Of a stretch of 64,000 nucleotides of DNA, positions 11,901-23,615 are shown piece by piece; the stretch's first letter is position 1, and each line of letters starts with the position of its first letter. The position numbers and the translations under genes were made by a program. The notes below the pieces were generated by a model. It was not told the DNA's origin. It did no database searches and saw nothing but the letters and a program-made list of their open reading frames with translations. Origin of the DNA: Anisakis pegreffii (lineage: Eukaryota; Nematoda; Chromadorea; Rhabditida; Anisakidae); NCBI GenBank assembly GCA_035041965.1, contig JAPYMA010003045.1:62001-126000 (forward strand), given 5' to 3'.

Positions 11901-14802
11901 TATCAATGATAATAATAACGGCAGCAATAATGAAGGTGATGACAAATAATGATAATTATAATAATAATGGCAATAATATCAGTAAAAATAACAAAAATGA
12001 CAATAATAAAAATATAGGATGTCCCAGAAAATGTATGCACAGTTTAAGTAATTAGGTGTTTATTATAATTTGTACTTCAACCAAAGAAATGAAATTCATT
12101 CTAAAACGCTACTGGAGGTATGAAAACGCATTATTTGTCATCATCTTCATTATTGCTGCCTTTATTATTGTCATTGATGTTGTTGTCATTACAGCTGTTG
12201 CTGTCAATATTATGATTATTATTGTTATTACTTTTATTGTTTTTACTGCTGTTATTACCATTTTTACTGTTTTTTTCCGATTATTTTATTGCTACTTTTG
12301 TTGCTATTATAGGTGTTACTAGTTATCATACGTTGTTACTGTTATGAACACCGCTATCATCAGCATTTTACCTAATTTCATGTATTGAGACATGCATAAT
12401 TAATCACAAATATCATCTTTTATTGTTATGGGAATGTGATGTGTATGCATCTAAACATAGTTCCTTGAAGGAGACTGCTGAAGCAAACTGTCCATCTGCG
12501 GTGATAAAGATAAACTAGACGCGTTGTTTGCTCTTGGTAACTTCATCGATTAAAACATGACTTTGACTGAAGCCACCAAAATCGCCAACTTCCATATGTA
12601 GAGGTGTCACGAAGTCAACATTCCCAACATGTTCTGAACGGTTGCGTCTAACAATCTGACAGGCCCATTGGGCAGCTCCATTAGGCAAACTGTCCCTTAA
12701 GCAAATTGTCCGTTAAGGAAACTGTCCGTTAGGCAATGTGTCTTTGAGCAAAATGTCTTTAGGCAGATTGACCGGCCACGTTTTCAAATGAACACATTAG
12801 TGAAGTAGTCGACGATTGACACAAACCATTTAGGGGACGCACATGATGGATATAACGCTATCATACGTTATACCAGAAATTCTACGAATATTTTTGGATG
12901 GTCGGGTGTTTTTACACTGTCGAAGTCCATTCAAATATTGTCGCGAGCCGTTGTTACTCGAGAGAAGACATGCTGTTTCATTGTCGCCTGGACGAAGGTA
13001 GTTATTCCCATAATATTGTGTTTGAAATGCTTCATTGCTGATCTCAGAAGACACCTTCATTGACGACAACCAGGGGAATCATGAAAGCGTGTAGGGCAGT
13101 AATAGCCTCTGTCATCTTGTCGAAAGTAATAATGAGCAGCAAATGAATGAATGGGTTATTGGCAAGCGTTGTGGGCGAGCTGTAAGATATTGCTGATTAG
13201 GACAAAGTAAGGTCGAATTCAGCATTTAAAAGGTCCAATTTAGCACAAGCTAAATGATGTCTGACCTCACTATCAGGAAACACGAAATGAGAATAAAAAT
13301 ATCATGTGAAAATCATTGAAGAGAAGTAGTGGTAATAATTTGTGGCCACACTGTCATGTTGTTAGAAACTGAGACTCATTTCAACTTGATGTACGTACTC
13401 GTTTTAAGCTGATGCTCTACTAATTGCGCTATGCCAGATTGATATCATGTGTTTCAGTTGTTCCAGAGCAGCAGGTAACACTCGAAAGTCAGCCTACATA
13501 TCCTCTGGAACGCAGGTCATCTATTCTTTTTCAAGGTTTTAGTTCCGAAATGATAAAGAGAGTAACATTTATCCTCAAATCAGTGAGAAATTTGCGAGCA
13601 ACGACCAATAGTTGTCATCTTTATTGCATGAGACATGTTGTTATATTCGAAATTGAGCAGCTTTTGTGAAGCGGTGGATATTTTGATACTTGAGAGTTTT
13701 CAGCACTTAATTGTAGTGAAAGATGTTAATTGTTTCGTATGATTTGAAAGGCCGTGAATCGGATAATCCCGATTATGATAACATCGATGTTGAGCACAAT
13801 CTACATCAACGAGGAAATAATGACGTTTCGATGTTGAAAATTAAGTGAATTGCAGATGTTGATGAAGAAACGTGATTCACAGTACAGGAAGAAGAACGCG
13901 GTGATTGTTCGCTCGCTAGTGATCTCTGGATTCAACTTGATATGCAATCTGCCATCTCATTTGCTTCGAGCTCTGTGGACATTCGAATTTGGGCAAGTAT
14001 GAATTATTGAATTACGCGTTATGGGTTCAAGACTTTATCATAAACAAAGACATTGACCACTTTCAATCGGTAAATACATCACTCAAATGTGGAGTGATAT
14101 TAACTTCGAATCTTTGGTAGAGCTTTTTATTTTTGCTTCCTCTCCTTAATGTGAGGAGAGCTCCTACGGATTGGAGCTAAAGCACCGGAAATTTGTCAGA
14201 ATGAAAGTCTTCATTTCAGGAATTAATGTCACAGGAATGGATGAAATACGTTGAAGGTTTGTTCAAAATTTTGTGCGATGTTGTATCTTACAGTCACATT
14301 TAAAACCTTGTTCGCATAAAATCGATATGAAAGAGATGACGGCGAGATCGGTGGAAAATAAAGTTGAGTGAGATGATTCGAACGAAGCGGATGGCGATTA
14401 ATCGTAATAATGATCAGGCGCTTTTCAGTAGGAAACAGGATTAGATAATGAAACGATATTTTTTTGATTGGATAGAACAGTCTTCATGAGAACGAAAACA
14501 ACTACGCTCCTCTTTGAGATGAGTTGATCCTCGCAAAGAGAATTCGATAATATAATTAACAAAGCATTTTTTCACAAGACGAGAATACTGTTGATTATTC
14601 AATATTTTCAGCTGGAAGTCAACTGTTATATTTTGGTCAGTTCACATGTAATGCCTTCTATCTGAGTACAGCTATATACGAGACAACATCATCACAAGCA
14701 CGTCCGATGACATTTACATCAAGTAATTATAACAGCGGACTCCGCAAACTTACAACTCTCAGTCAGAACGATACCCTGAGTGTCGATGCGGGTGCGAAAT
14801 AA
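8940..14802 (+). CDS. Rhodopsin-like (class A) G-protein-coupled receptor, probable peptide receptor; TM5 exon not found
   Basis: A seven-transmembrane plasma-membrane receptor expected to couple to G proteins; the ligand is unknown. Exons that join in phase: 8940-9079, 9366-9534, 9845-9948, 10588-10735, 13856-13996, 14220-14256, 14612-14802 (TAA). Together they give 309 residues. TM1 carries GIALN (N35 = N1.50) and TM2 carries SVGDS (D68 = D2.50). C102 lies exactly 25 residues before R127, as C3.25 and R3.50 should. ECL2 supplies the partner C175. The DRY motif reads LRY (126-128) and is followed by AVFHPLKYRTIWRQPR. TM6 has ICNLPSHLLR. TM7 has FTCNAFYLSTAIYE without a standard NPxxY. The start is the first ATG, ten bases after a possible spliced-leader acceptor CAG (8928-8930); the N-terminus is short, so another 5' exon is possible. 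AATAAA overlaps the stop. TM5, expected between 10736 and 13855, could not be placed; that interval holds the element at 11218-12780. It could be a pseudogene. Confidence 0.8.
11218..12780. mobile_element. Foldback element: near full-length inverted repeat with 10-bp target duplication
   Basis: The left arm (about 11222-11951) and right arm (about 12129-12775) are reverse complements at clearly over 90% identity for some 560 bases, separated by a 177-base loop. Both ends start with CCGGTCAATCTG. The 10-mer TTTTCAAATG is present directly outside the left end (11208-11217) and the right end (12781-12790). The outer arms contain tandem 16-bp units, more numerous on the left; the inner arms are AAT-rich on the left and ATT-rich on the right. 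No transposase ORF is present, so it is non-autonomous. Long arms with internal tandem repeats resemble foldback elements, and 9-11 bp duplications are typical of Mutator-like elements; assignment to either is inference. It lies inside the GPCR gene. ORFs within it (11753-12055, 12056-12322) are by-products of the triplet repeat. Confidence 0.85.
11279..11390. repeat. Seven tandem 16-bp units in the left arm of the foldback element
   Basis: The unit CCTAACGGACAATTTG is repeated without spacers from 11279, with single-base variation in unit 4 and a changed tail in unit 7. Degenerate units flank it on both sides. The right arm (about 12690-12760) holds only about three or four diverged units in the opposite orientation, so the left array has expanded or the right one contracted. 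Confidence 0.9.
13385..13438 (-). pseudogene. Possible decayed tRNA fragment
   Basis: On the minus strand, 13431-13409 reads like a tRNA D-arm and the start of the anticodon arm: TAGCGCAATTAGTAGAGC followed by ATCAG. The sequence beyond does not form a proper anticodon stem, T-arm or acceptor pairing, so no functional tRNA is called. It may be a tRNA-derived relic in the long GPCR intron, or chance similarity. Confidence 0.25.
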
Positions 14803-15311
14803 ACCCCGTATTCCGCTTAGCGATTGGCGATTACTGTTCGTGGCTTTTGACGGAGTATTCCTTATTTATCTTGTATACCTAGTAACAACGCAGTGTTTCC
14901 CCTTATTAAGGCAGTAATTCGCAATTGTTGTTTTAAAATTTGTACGCATTTATAATAATTACTACTTTCAAAAAAAATTTTAAGATATTGAACAACGATG
15001 GTTTCCAAGTGCGCGTTGCTTATTACAGATCTCACGCACTATAAAATCACCCGAGAACCATAGACTCGAACGGACTCAATTCACCATAAACGTTACGCTA
15101 GTTTGGTTCAATTTCATGACTCGAAAATGACGGAATTGTCAACATATTATTTCACACTGAAAATATCATAATCAACGAAGAGTTTTTTTTTTGTTCGAAT
15201 GAGCTTAATTTTGAGGCTCACAAATAATTTTCTGGAATATTTGCGCGTCTGTTGATCTACGATTTTAAAGCTTTCTGAATTAATTGTTCATTATTTTCAA
15301 AAAAATTTCAG

Positions 15312-15684
15312 TCATGAATTTCCATTTTTATTGGTAACGATACTTAGTTGCTCATTGCTTATTCGATTGGGTTGGGTTGTATTCTTCGAAATGATTGCAA
15401 CCCGAGCTTTATTGTTTACTTTAGAAGAGCTTCATTTTAAAATCAGATGTGTGATGAATACGAGTGTCATATCATTAGCTTTTTATGCGATTAGTTATTT
15501 ACGAATCAAATTAGCTTTCAGCACTCAAACTTGTTATTCTGTTGTTCATGTAAACAGCATACGTGATGCTGTAAGCAACTTCGTTGTTGTATGCCATGAT
15601 ACTCCAAAGGAACAGTTGAAAATATTCCTCCCTTTACCATACCCTAAATTCAGCATTACATCATGTACTATAAAAACCCATTGA
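15312..15684 (+). CDS. Unrecognised hydrophobic exon-like segment
   Basis: A good nematode-type acceptor (AAAATTTCAG, ending 15311) opens a frame that runs to TGA at 15682-15684. The predicted peptide has two strongly hydrophobic stretches, near its start (FPFLLVTILSC...) and about 60 residues in, so it might be part of a multi-pass membrane protein such as a chemoreceptor. A possible donor (CAT|GTAAAC) lies near 15549. No diagnostic family motif is visible and no neighbouring exon could be joined. It lies 510 bp downstream of the GPCR and is not part of it. Confidence 0.25.
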
Positions 15685-15973
15685 TGAATGTTAAAATATT
15701 CGAGCATCCAGATCGAAGCATGAATTCTGATTTGTGAACGCAAATTTTGATGAATTGATTCTTTTTTGTTGAAATAATCCATGAAATAATCCCGATCTCT
15801 GTGGAAAATTATCACCTTTTTGGCATACCCATTCATACATCGTTTTATTCGAGATTATTTAACCTGATTAAATGTAACTTTCATATACGATTTTGCTTCC
15901 TTAATTGTTGTTTTCTGAAACAGTTATGTAACCTGGATTCATGGGAGATTTTGGATGTGATTCGATGTGTTAA

Positions 15974-17481
15974 CTAAATGCTTCTTTGTTGCTCAATGAT
16001 CACCTCTTCAGCATAAAGATCTCGATCGTCGTTTTCGTTATGGCACGCCAAAACTATCAAAATAATTAATATACAAGCAAAATTTGAAAAGATGATTTTA
16101 GATTTCCAAAGATTTTGAATGCACAACCAATCTCTATGTGCTAATAGACCTGATGATGTATAGTTTACAGTTGAAACTGTGGATGTATAGGCAAGTGGAA
16201 TCATTTCCAAATCATCTCGATAATAATCGCGGTTTTTCTTGGAGAACACCCGGCAACTGCATTTTATACCAGCAGTAATGTCACTTGGAACTTCAGTTGT
16301 TCCAACAAATTAGTTTATCACATCAGAACTGAAATCAGTTATCATCACATGCAAAAAATGAACACGAGTTTACGACTAAAATTAGGTGACAAAGATAAAG
16401 AAGCTTAACAGCACTATCTACTATTCATGTGAGTTATATATTACACCCTATATGAATTTCAGCCATTAACGTGACTCACCGAAGCTGATCAGTTCTTCGA
16501 AGCAGAAGTAGTGATTCGTTATTTTGTGATGAGTAAACTTCTCTTCGTGGACATAAAATTCAAATTGAAGAATCGGAATGCTTCTTCTCTACAGTCAATC
16601 AGTCTTCTCAGATGATAACCAATATTCTATTAACACAAGCAACAGATGATAACCATACCGGCAACGGGGACAACAGAACTGTTCAAGTACATTATGAAAT
16701 TATCAAACAGACCAGCTCCGTCGATTGAACACAATCCTAAGAGATGTCTTCGCATAAGGCTATCAATTACACTGAAACTGAGTGGATGTTTTCATGACTA
16801 TGATTAATGGCCAACCCAATCATAATTTCTCCCTGTTAGATGAACTTGCACATGATGACTTCGGAAACTATCGTTACCTAAGTAAATGCCCGAAGATGAT
16901 ACTCAGATCAGCTTAGGCACACTTCCTAACTCTGCTCGAATTGACATCTTCCTTATCATATTACTGTAGAGAGCGGATGCTAACGATAACCGGTGAAGCT
17001 TCGTTAGTACTGAGTTTGTTGATTCGTCGGTATTGCCGGTAGATGCGGGCATGCCTTTCCTATTTTCTACCTCGGCAACTGACCAATTTGCTGACCTCGG
17101 CAGCTCACTTCTCAGCTTAACGTTTATTTTGGTAACTGCGATTGACCCCAATCAGAAAAGCTAAAAACTTCGCTCAAACATCTGCTGAAGGCATAGAATT
17201 ACCAGAGTTGTGAGGACTCCAGGCGAACTGGCTTTCAGAAACCGCCTGCAAAGGAAAATATCGGAAACATCGCTTATTCTTGGACGGAATCTAACGAAGA
17301 ATTCAGCTGTTACTGGGTCAAATTCTGAATGAATCGAATCAGAGTCAATACAGTTCAAGTAAACTGGAAAGCAAATGAAATCACACTCAGTCAGACTGAT
17401 CTGAAGGCTGGCAGAATTCACGTCGTTGAAATTTAGTCGAGAGCTTAGTTCTGACTCAGTGAACGACATGAATGTTGTCAT
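15974..17481 (-). CDS. Cluster of unrecognised minus-strand ORFs, possible multi-exon gene
   Basis: Three minus-strand open frames lie close together: 17481-17161 (106 codons, ATG start), 17151-16903 (82 codons) and about 16310-15974. The last ends in a hydrophobic stretch (IIFSNFACILIILIVLA) followed by an acidic tail, which would suit a single-pass membrane protein. Plausible introns join the first two in phase: donor CCA|GTAACA, acceptor TTTGCAG|GCG, then donor CTG|GTAATT and an acceptor at TCGCAG. A minus-strand AATAAA lies about 125 bases past the final stop, near 15845. No family is recognised, and a fourth exon I tried to place around 16480-16626 failed because its frame closes. The cluster may be coincidence. 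Confidence 0.25.
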
Positions 17482-20400
17482 TCGATATCATGTTTGAGTC
17501 AGGTCATCTGAGGTCAATCTGGTGTCCTCAATCAATTACGGTCAGGTCATGTTTCAGTTAATTCAAATTTAACGGATGATCCATGCAAAGTAAAGTTCAT
17601 TTTGAAATCAAGTTATTGTGACACTGAAATAAGCACAAACTTTCCGGCTATTGCAATAGGACTTAGGCTCACTTCAAGACAGCTGCTGCTGGAGAATGCT
17701 AAATAAATGAAGCCTTCATTTATATTTTTACAAACCGGAAGTGTCACGTCGTCGTTTGCTGTTATTTTGCGAATGATTAACGTAATCGAACGTATTACCT
17801 TAAAATGTTGATATCATTTCCTGAGCCCTCTTCATTGCATCAGACGATTTTTCCAATTATTCTTGATGCAAAAGTGCGAATTAATAGTTGTAATGTTCCA
17901 TCAATTGAGGAATGAATGTTCATCACATCATCTTTGCGCATATCTTCAAACTGCAAACTATGACCGCAAATGATCGAATGACGCATGAATTTTCTCTTTT
18001 TTCCTTTGCAATGCCACATTTGACATAATGTCGTCAATCTCTTCATGTAACAATATCCGCTCGAAAACCTTTCTGCCTCGTGTATTGTTCGCGAATTCTT
18101 TCGGTGCTCAATATTCGCTCATTTTGCTTTCGTCACTAGTTTAAACTTCAAGAACGCTATTTTCCAATCGTCACTGCAGTCTTTTTCTACAAGTTGCGGA
18201 GCTTTATTGCAGTGAGTAATAAATAGTGGAGGTAGTAAAACTCACTGAATTATTTTATTACGAAACATTACCTTCAATTTTCAGCGTTTCATTCACTACT
18301 GCTGATAGTAATAAACGGTTTGTTAGAGCCCCATTAAATTTCAATCGATCAGACATTGCTGTTTGGAAAATTACTCTGATTCAGAATCTTTAGTGCTGCT
18401 TGCCGGTCTTTCGAACGGGCCTGTAGTTGGATATAATAAATAAGTATAGTAGGATTGTGTTGCTAGGCAACCCTTTTCAATACTCTTACACCTTCAATTT
18501 AGCAACCAGTACAAACGTTTTCAGTTAAAATATGCCAGATTGTTACAACTCCATTTCTCAAAGCAGTTTTGTTGTCAGTTGCGCGAACGGTTGTCTCAAA
18601 ATGAATGTTCAAGGCGAACAAAATTTGGTAGTAGAATGAGAGCGAGTTTTCATACGAATATTCTTTGTTCAAGTCTTTTTCCATCACTGGTGATGAATCA
18701 AGTCCCACTTTGCCGCAACCGCATTTGTCCTTTGGGAAATTCATTTGTCTTCAAGGAAAGTGAAAACAGTAGGTGAACAGAAACGGACTGTCTCTCACTG
18801 AATCCAACGACTTACGTGAAACTTTTCGACTGAGGGGAAAAACTTTTTCAGATGTCACAAATTCAGTAAGCTGAATCTCTTTTGCCCTAACTAAATCAGC
18901 AGTTTATGGAGTCTCCCAAATAATGCCACCTAATTCCTCTTGTTTATTGGTTAGTTGGGTCGAAATTTTTGGCGCAATTGTGGACAACTTTAAGCTGTCC
19001 TTTTCTTTTTTTTAACGTACTGGAACATCTTATTGTTAGGAAAGTTGAGAATATGGGCCTGCGTTTCGAATTGAATTCGATAAGACACGGGACTTCCACC
19101 TCAGTCTGGAATTACTGAGACGAAAGGAGATAAGAGACCCCACCTTCTTGTCTTGAATTGCGAAAAGAATCTACAATTTGATGTTTTTGTCACAAACACA
19201 TCAAATTTTGTGACAGGTGACGATGTTTTTCTGCAAGTGCTGTTTTCGAGAAAATTTTCGAAATGCTTCAAACGTTTTCAGAATATCGCATGATTCTCTT
19301 GAACTCTTGTAAGTTCAATGAATTTCACGGAATACAGCATCCAATGGCAAGTGTCATTATTTTCAAAGAAAACCGATATGAGACTGGCAATTCTGACCAC
19401 ATTGAATGACATGTTTATCTCGTTGCAATATTCTTTTTGGGAAGATAATATCATCTCCAGATGTAGATCTGCAGTTCAGATATTGCTCCGATGCACAGTT
19501 AAGTTCCTCAACAGATTCTGATGTTACCAACAATCAAAATTAAGAAAAGAAGGGTTCAACAAGCAGTATCATTTATTGTTTTTAACAGCCGAATATCCAA
19601 TGAATCAATCGAGTAAGGATGCTGGAGCAGCACCATTTGCTGAGCTTGAAAACTCGCGCAGCTTGGTAACAGTAGTGGATTAGTTTTAAGCATTTAATAA
19701 TTCGTGGTGTGAAAACATCCAAAAACAGTTCCCATAATATCTTATCACCTCAAAAATTTCCTTGTATTTTTGGAGGTTATAACAGCAAGATGGCACCTCA
19801 ACTGTTATGGATAGTTCAACGGAGAATTTGAGTAGATATTGTTTGCGAGAAAACATTATGATGCAACTGCCATTATTATTTAGAGTAGAAGATAAAAACA
19901 GAATTTTAAAACCGGTAGAATAAAAATAAATGTCGCTTTGATGCACGTTAATTCGTCAAATTGTTTTAAGTGAGCATTCCACTTACAATTAAGTACTTAC
20001 CGTCGCTTTACAGCTTGCATATCAAGTCTCTCAAACAGTCTAATTATGAGCAGTATTTCGATTCGATTGATCGATGTTTCGTGTCAGTGTGTCGTTTGCC
20101 TGGAAAGCGCAAACTGGAATCGATCAAATTTGTTTATAGATTCAAGTGATTGTGTCGCTCTGTTATGTACTGCCGTTATTCATTCTTCTCTGGGTAGTAT
20201 TTGAACTTTTGCCTTCTTCAGTTGTTCGAATGGTAACATTAAATATATTTTGCGTGATTATGATATCTCGTGCACTCCAGACAAACTATGCAAACCCCGG
20301 TCCAAATAGACTTGTAAAACAGTTAAATGTCCAGTTATGAGAATCTTGAATTGGTTGCCAAATTTTTTTCGTAATAACATACGCCTCCGTTGTCATAAAT

Positions 20401-21665
20401 TGTCTATGCGACGTCTTGTTCTATTAATGACGCTTCTTCCAGTTAGCAACGTCAATCCCTTGTGGTGAGCTTAAATTTGCTGTTGTGATACCCACTAGGA
20501 GTGGTCGAGTCTCTCTTATTCTCAATATATTTCTTACGTTTTATTTCGAGTTATTATCATGATTTCTGGAAACTGAAGCGAAAATTACTTGCGTTACTCT
20601 TTCCACCATCTTTTTATGCGAATCTTTGAGTGTGACCCTGTTAGGACTAGTTAGCATCAGAAACCTAGAATATTCATTGTTTTGCAAAAATTAAGTACAT
20701 ATCCTCCTCAGAAGTTACGTTTTTCGTACTTGACATCGCTCTTCGTTATGCAATACTTTACGCATTTTTTAGAATAGAACTCGAACAAAACACATCGGAG
20801 AAATTGTCCTTAGTTCATCCAAATGATAAAACACGTTTTCTTCACCTATCGTCGTTTTTTACAGCCGAAAGATCTGTTGCGGTATCATTATGCAATGCGA
20901 TGTGGAACTGATGCCTCTGACGGCGGGAGAAATTGACGGAAGGTCTTTTGAAGCAAAATAAATGCCAATAATCCGTTGACGATATTTGCTATATGCTCAT
21001 ATTCGTTTCGTATCTCAGATGGAGTGCATTGCTGCAGGAAAAATTGATGAATAAGAAAAAGCGTTAATGAATTCTTCATTAAATAATCTTTTGTCTCTGA
21101 ATAGATGGCACACGTCGTCTTAACGCATTTGAACCTTAACTACTTCATTTATTATGAGTGATTGCTCAGACCAAACTGTGTCATCTGTTTGCAGGTGTTC
21201 TTAATTCACAGCTAAAAGTCGATCATCATGATCTATAATAACGTGTGGTTGTTGTAGAAATGAGCTATTTCAAGGCCTGTGAATCGCTTAATGCTGCCAT
21301 GCTTCTGTCACTATTTGATTGCGTTGTTTGCGCGTTCGACTGAACGGGATTAGATACTGGATCATTGAAAAGCAGTTTCCGTCAATATTGGCTATTTGAA
21401 ACGATAAATCTTCAGAACCAGTCAATTGTGATTTGAAAAGTTTCAATTTCCAGAAGCATCAAGGAAAGCGAGAGGAGATACGGAGCGGAAGAGTATAGAA
21501 CCGCTGGTCTATCCTACCCGTCACAAACGTGCTCATTTGGAAGGAATAATTGTTGAAACTGTCCATAAATTGGCCATAAACATCGAAAAGGAGTACGCGA
21601 AGTTGATGGTCATATACAGATTGCTATTTTTCTCTTGTATATCACTCTTTACATTAGGTGCTAAA
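17482..21665. other. No assignable gene
   Basis: AT-rich DNA. Minus-strand segments at 18744-18499 (81 codons from ATG) and around 18430-18270 are exon-like, with fair splice sites, but the opposite strand is also open (18540-18776) and no domain can be seen. The rest holds only short, unconvincing ORFs. Confidence 0.4.
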
Positions 21666-21703
21666 GTTACTTGATGGAGATTGATATTGCTTATTTCTGA
21701 AAT
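21666..21703 (+). repeat. Dispersed 38-bp direct repeat, copy 1
   Basis: The block starts GTTACTTGATGGAGATTGAT and ends TTCTGAAAT. A second copy at 22408-22445 differs at a single position (T versus G). The flanks differ, so this is a short duplicated module and not a tandem repeat. Confidence 0.85.
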
Positions 21704-22407
21704 CAACTTCATTGCTAAATCAATAATCAATAATTTGACAGCACATTTGCTCAGACCGTATGAAGTTCAATTGATGACAGTTTGATATAGGTGTTTCCTG
21801 GAAGCACAAGAATGGCGCTGTGGTCGGCACATTTGTTTCATAGATCAACTCAATTGCTAATTTATGTTAAACGCTGCTACTTGGTTCTGTGACGAAACAG
21901 CTTGCACGAATTCACGTTTTGGAAGTCTTGGCAAGGTTTTTCAAAATAACGAGCATTTCTTTGCTATATTAGCATAGCACGAACTCGAGAGAGTTCTTCA
22001 ATGTTCATATTCAATTGCTTGTCAGTTCTAAACAAGTGTGGATGAATAACTGACGTAAAGCACGTCGTTGGAAGCAATAATCAGTCAGAATGCCAGATAA
22101 AAGAAATCGATTCAAAGACAATAGAAAGGTTATCTTCGCCAAGAAATGAGGTAATTCTGATTACCGTTGTCGAAAAATGACATAATATTGAAGATTCAAG
22201 TAATTCGACAACTCCCAACGGACTCTCGATCCGGATATACGGCTTATTGAGCACCAATTACATTGTTCTCGAAAATGCTTCATGTATTATCGACAGAGCA
22301 ACATTGGAAAAGGATTCGTTTCGTGAACGCTCAAAGAAAAATCAAAATGGTCACAAGTCGTGTATACAGAGCGATGCCATTGCATTTTCGCAAGCGCATT
22401 TCAAAAC

Positions 22408-22445
22408 GTTACTTGATGGAGATTGATATTGCTTAGTTCTGAAAT
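22408..22445 (+). repeat. Dispersed 38-bp direct repeat, copy 2
   Basis: Same 38-base block as at 21666-21703 with one substitution, in the same orientation, 742 bases downstream. Confidence 0.85.
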
Positions 22446-23524
22446 GCGTGCTTTGTTCGATATACGATCCTTCTTTAAATGGCGCCATTCGTTAGCTGAA
22501 GATTTATTCAAAGTATTGAATGCTTATGGATACTGATTCGAGATTTCAGTTGATTGATGCTAGAGTTTGATTCTTCGTTGATGTCTGATTCTCTTCGCTG
22601 ATGACCAACATCGTTGAATAGTACAACCAATTCTACCTGTTATTCTCTCTTCGTCATTCTTTGAATATAGCATGTATTCGCCAATTTCTTGCTGTTGGTA
22701 AGCGGAATTTTTCGGTTTTCGTTCATATCGACCACAAATGATTCATTGTAAAGTCACTGTAAGAAATACCTTCCTTCTGCTGAATCGTTGAGGTTTATTA
22801 CTATCCTGAAAAAACAAAAACGTATAACTCTATGATAGACATAAAACTTTAGAATGGGTCGCTCTTCCTTTCAGCACACTTTTTTCTATATGTCCCATCT
22901 GTAGTGCTAAACATGTGTTTAAATGAACTATCATATTTTTGAGTCTGCCAATAAAAGTTGAACTTAGCTGCACCCGTTCTCGTCGACATGAAGAAAATCG
23001 TGGAGCGCAGACTATGAAGAGAATGTCACCTCAAAATGTTGAATAAATATGACGTACAGGCTGAGATTGCATCGATTTTTGGTTTAGATTTTTCACTTGC
23101 AATACGTTAGAGCCTCTTGAGATTTTCCCGTTCCAAGTTGATGACGACAATACCTCTGTCAGCATTGAATAGTTCTCTTCCAGGGTGTAATTAAAGTCGA
23201 CGTTTGTGGGTGTGATTGAAAAATCATCAGCTAGACAGAATGAAAAAGTTTATCAAGAAGAATATGAGAAATGATCCCAAAAATTCAGAGGAGTCAGTGC
23301 AACTGCGCATAGTCGAGCATCATTTTGTTCAATTTTAAGGACAGCAGTATGCGTCATTCAGTTTTGATGTTGTTGTCATCGAGATTAAGAACCAGTCCTA
23401 AAGATGCATCCGTTAACCATTTCATGTCATCAATAAATTCACGTTTCGTTTTGTTCTTCCAGCTTCGTTGATCGTTGTGCATCTGCATTCAGTAGAGCAA
23501 TTTTGCCGTTACTGGCGATAAAAT

Positions 23525-23615
23525 GTAATTTAACGCTTGATTTGCATAATTTATCATATTATGCATCGTCAGAGTATCATGTGATAAATTCTGCAAATCA
23601 TGCTTTAAATTACAC
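23525..23615. repeat. Imperfect hairpin, arms of about 33 bp
   Basis: The left arm (23525-23557) begins TGTAATTTAA and contains GATTTGCA. The right arm, ending at 23615, is its reverse complement with about three mismatches. About 25 bases separate the arms. It could be a small MITE-type relic or a structured RNA; AT-richness raises the chance of accidental pairing. Confidence 0.55.

Noticed and set aside
16480..16626. Possible minus-strand exon between donor GTGAGT (near 16479) and an acceptor near 16627
   Set aside because: On re-reading, the frame opened by the acceptor hits a stop after about 35 codons, before the donor, so no continuous exon exists.
18540..18776. 78-codon + strand ORF opposite an 81-codon minus ORF
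   Set aside because: Both strands are open with no recognisable domain, so neither is called a gene.
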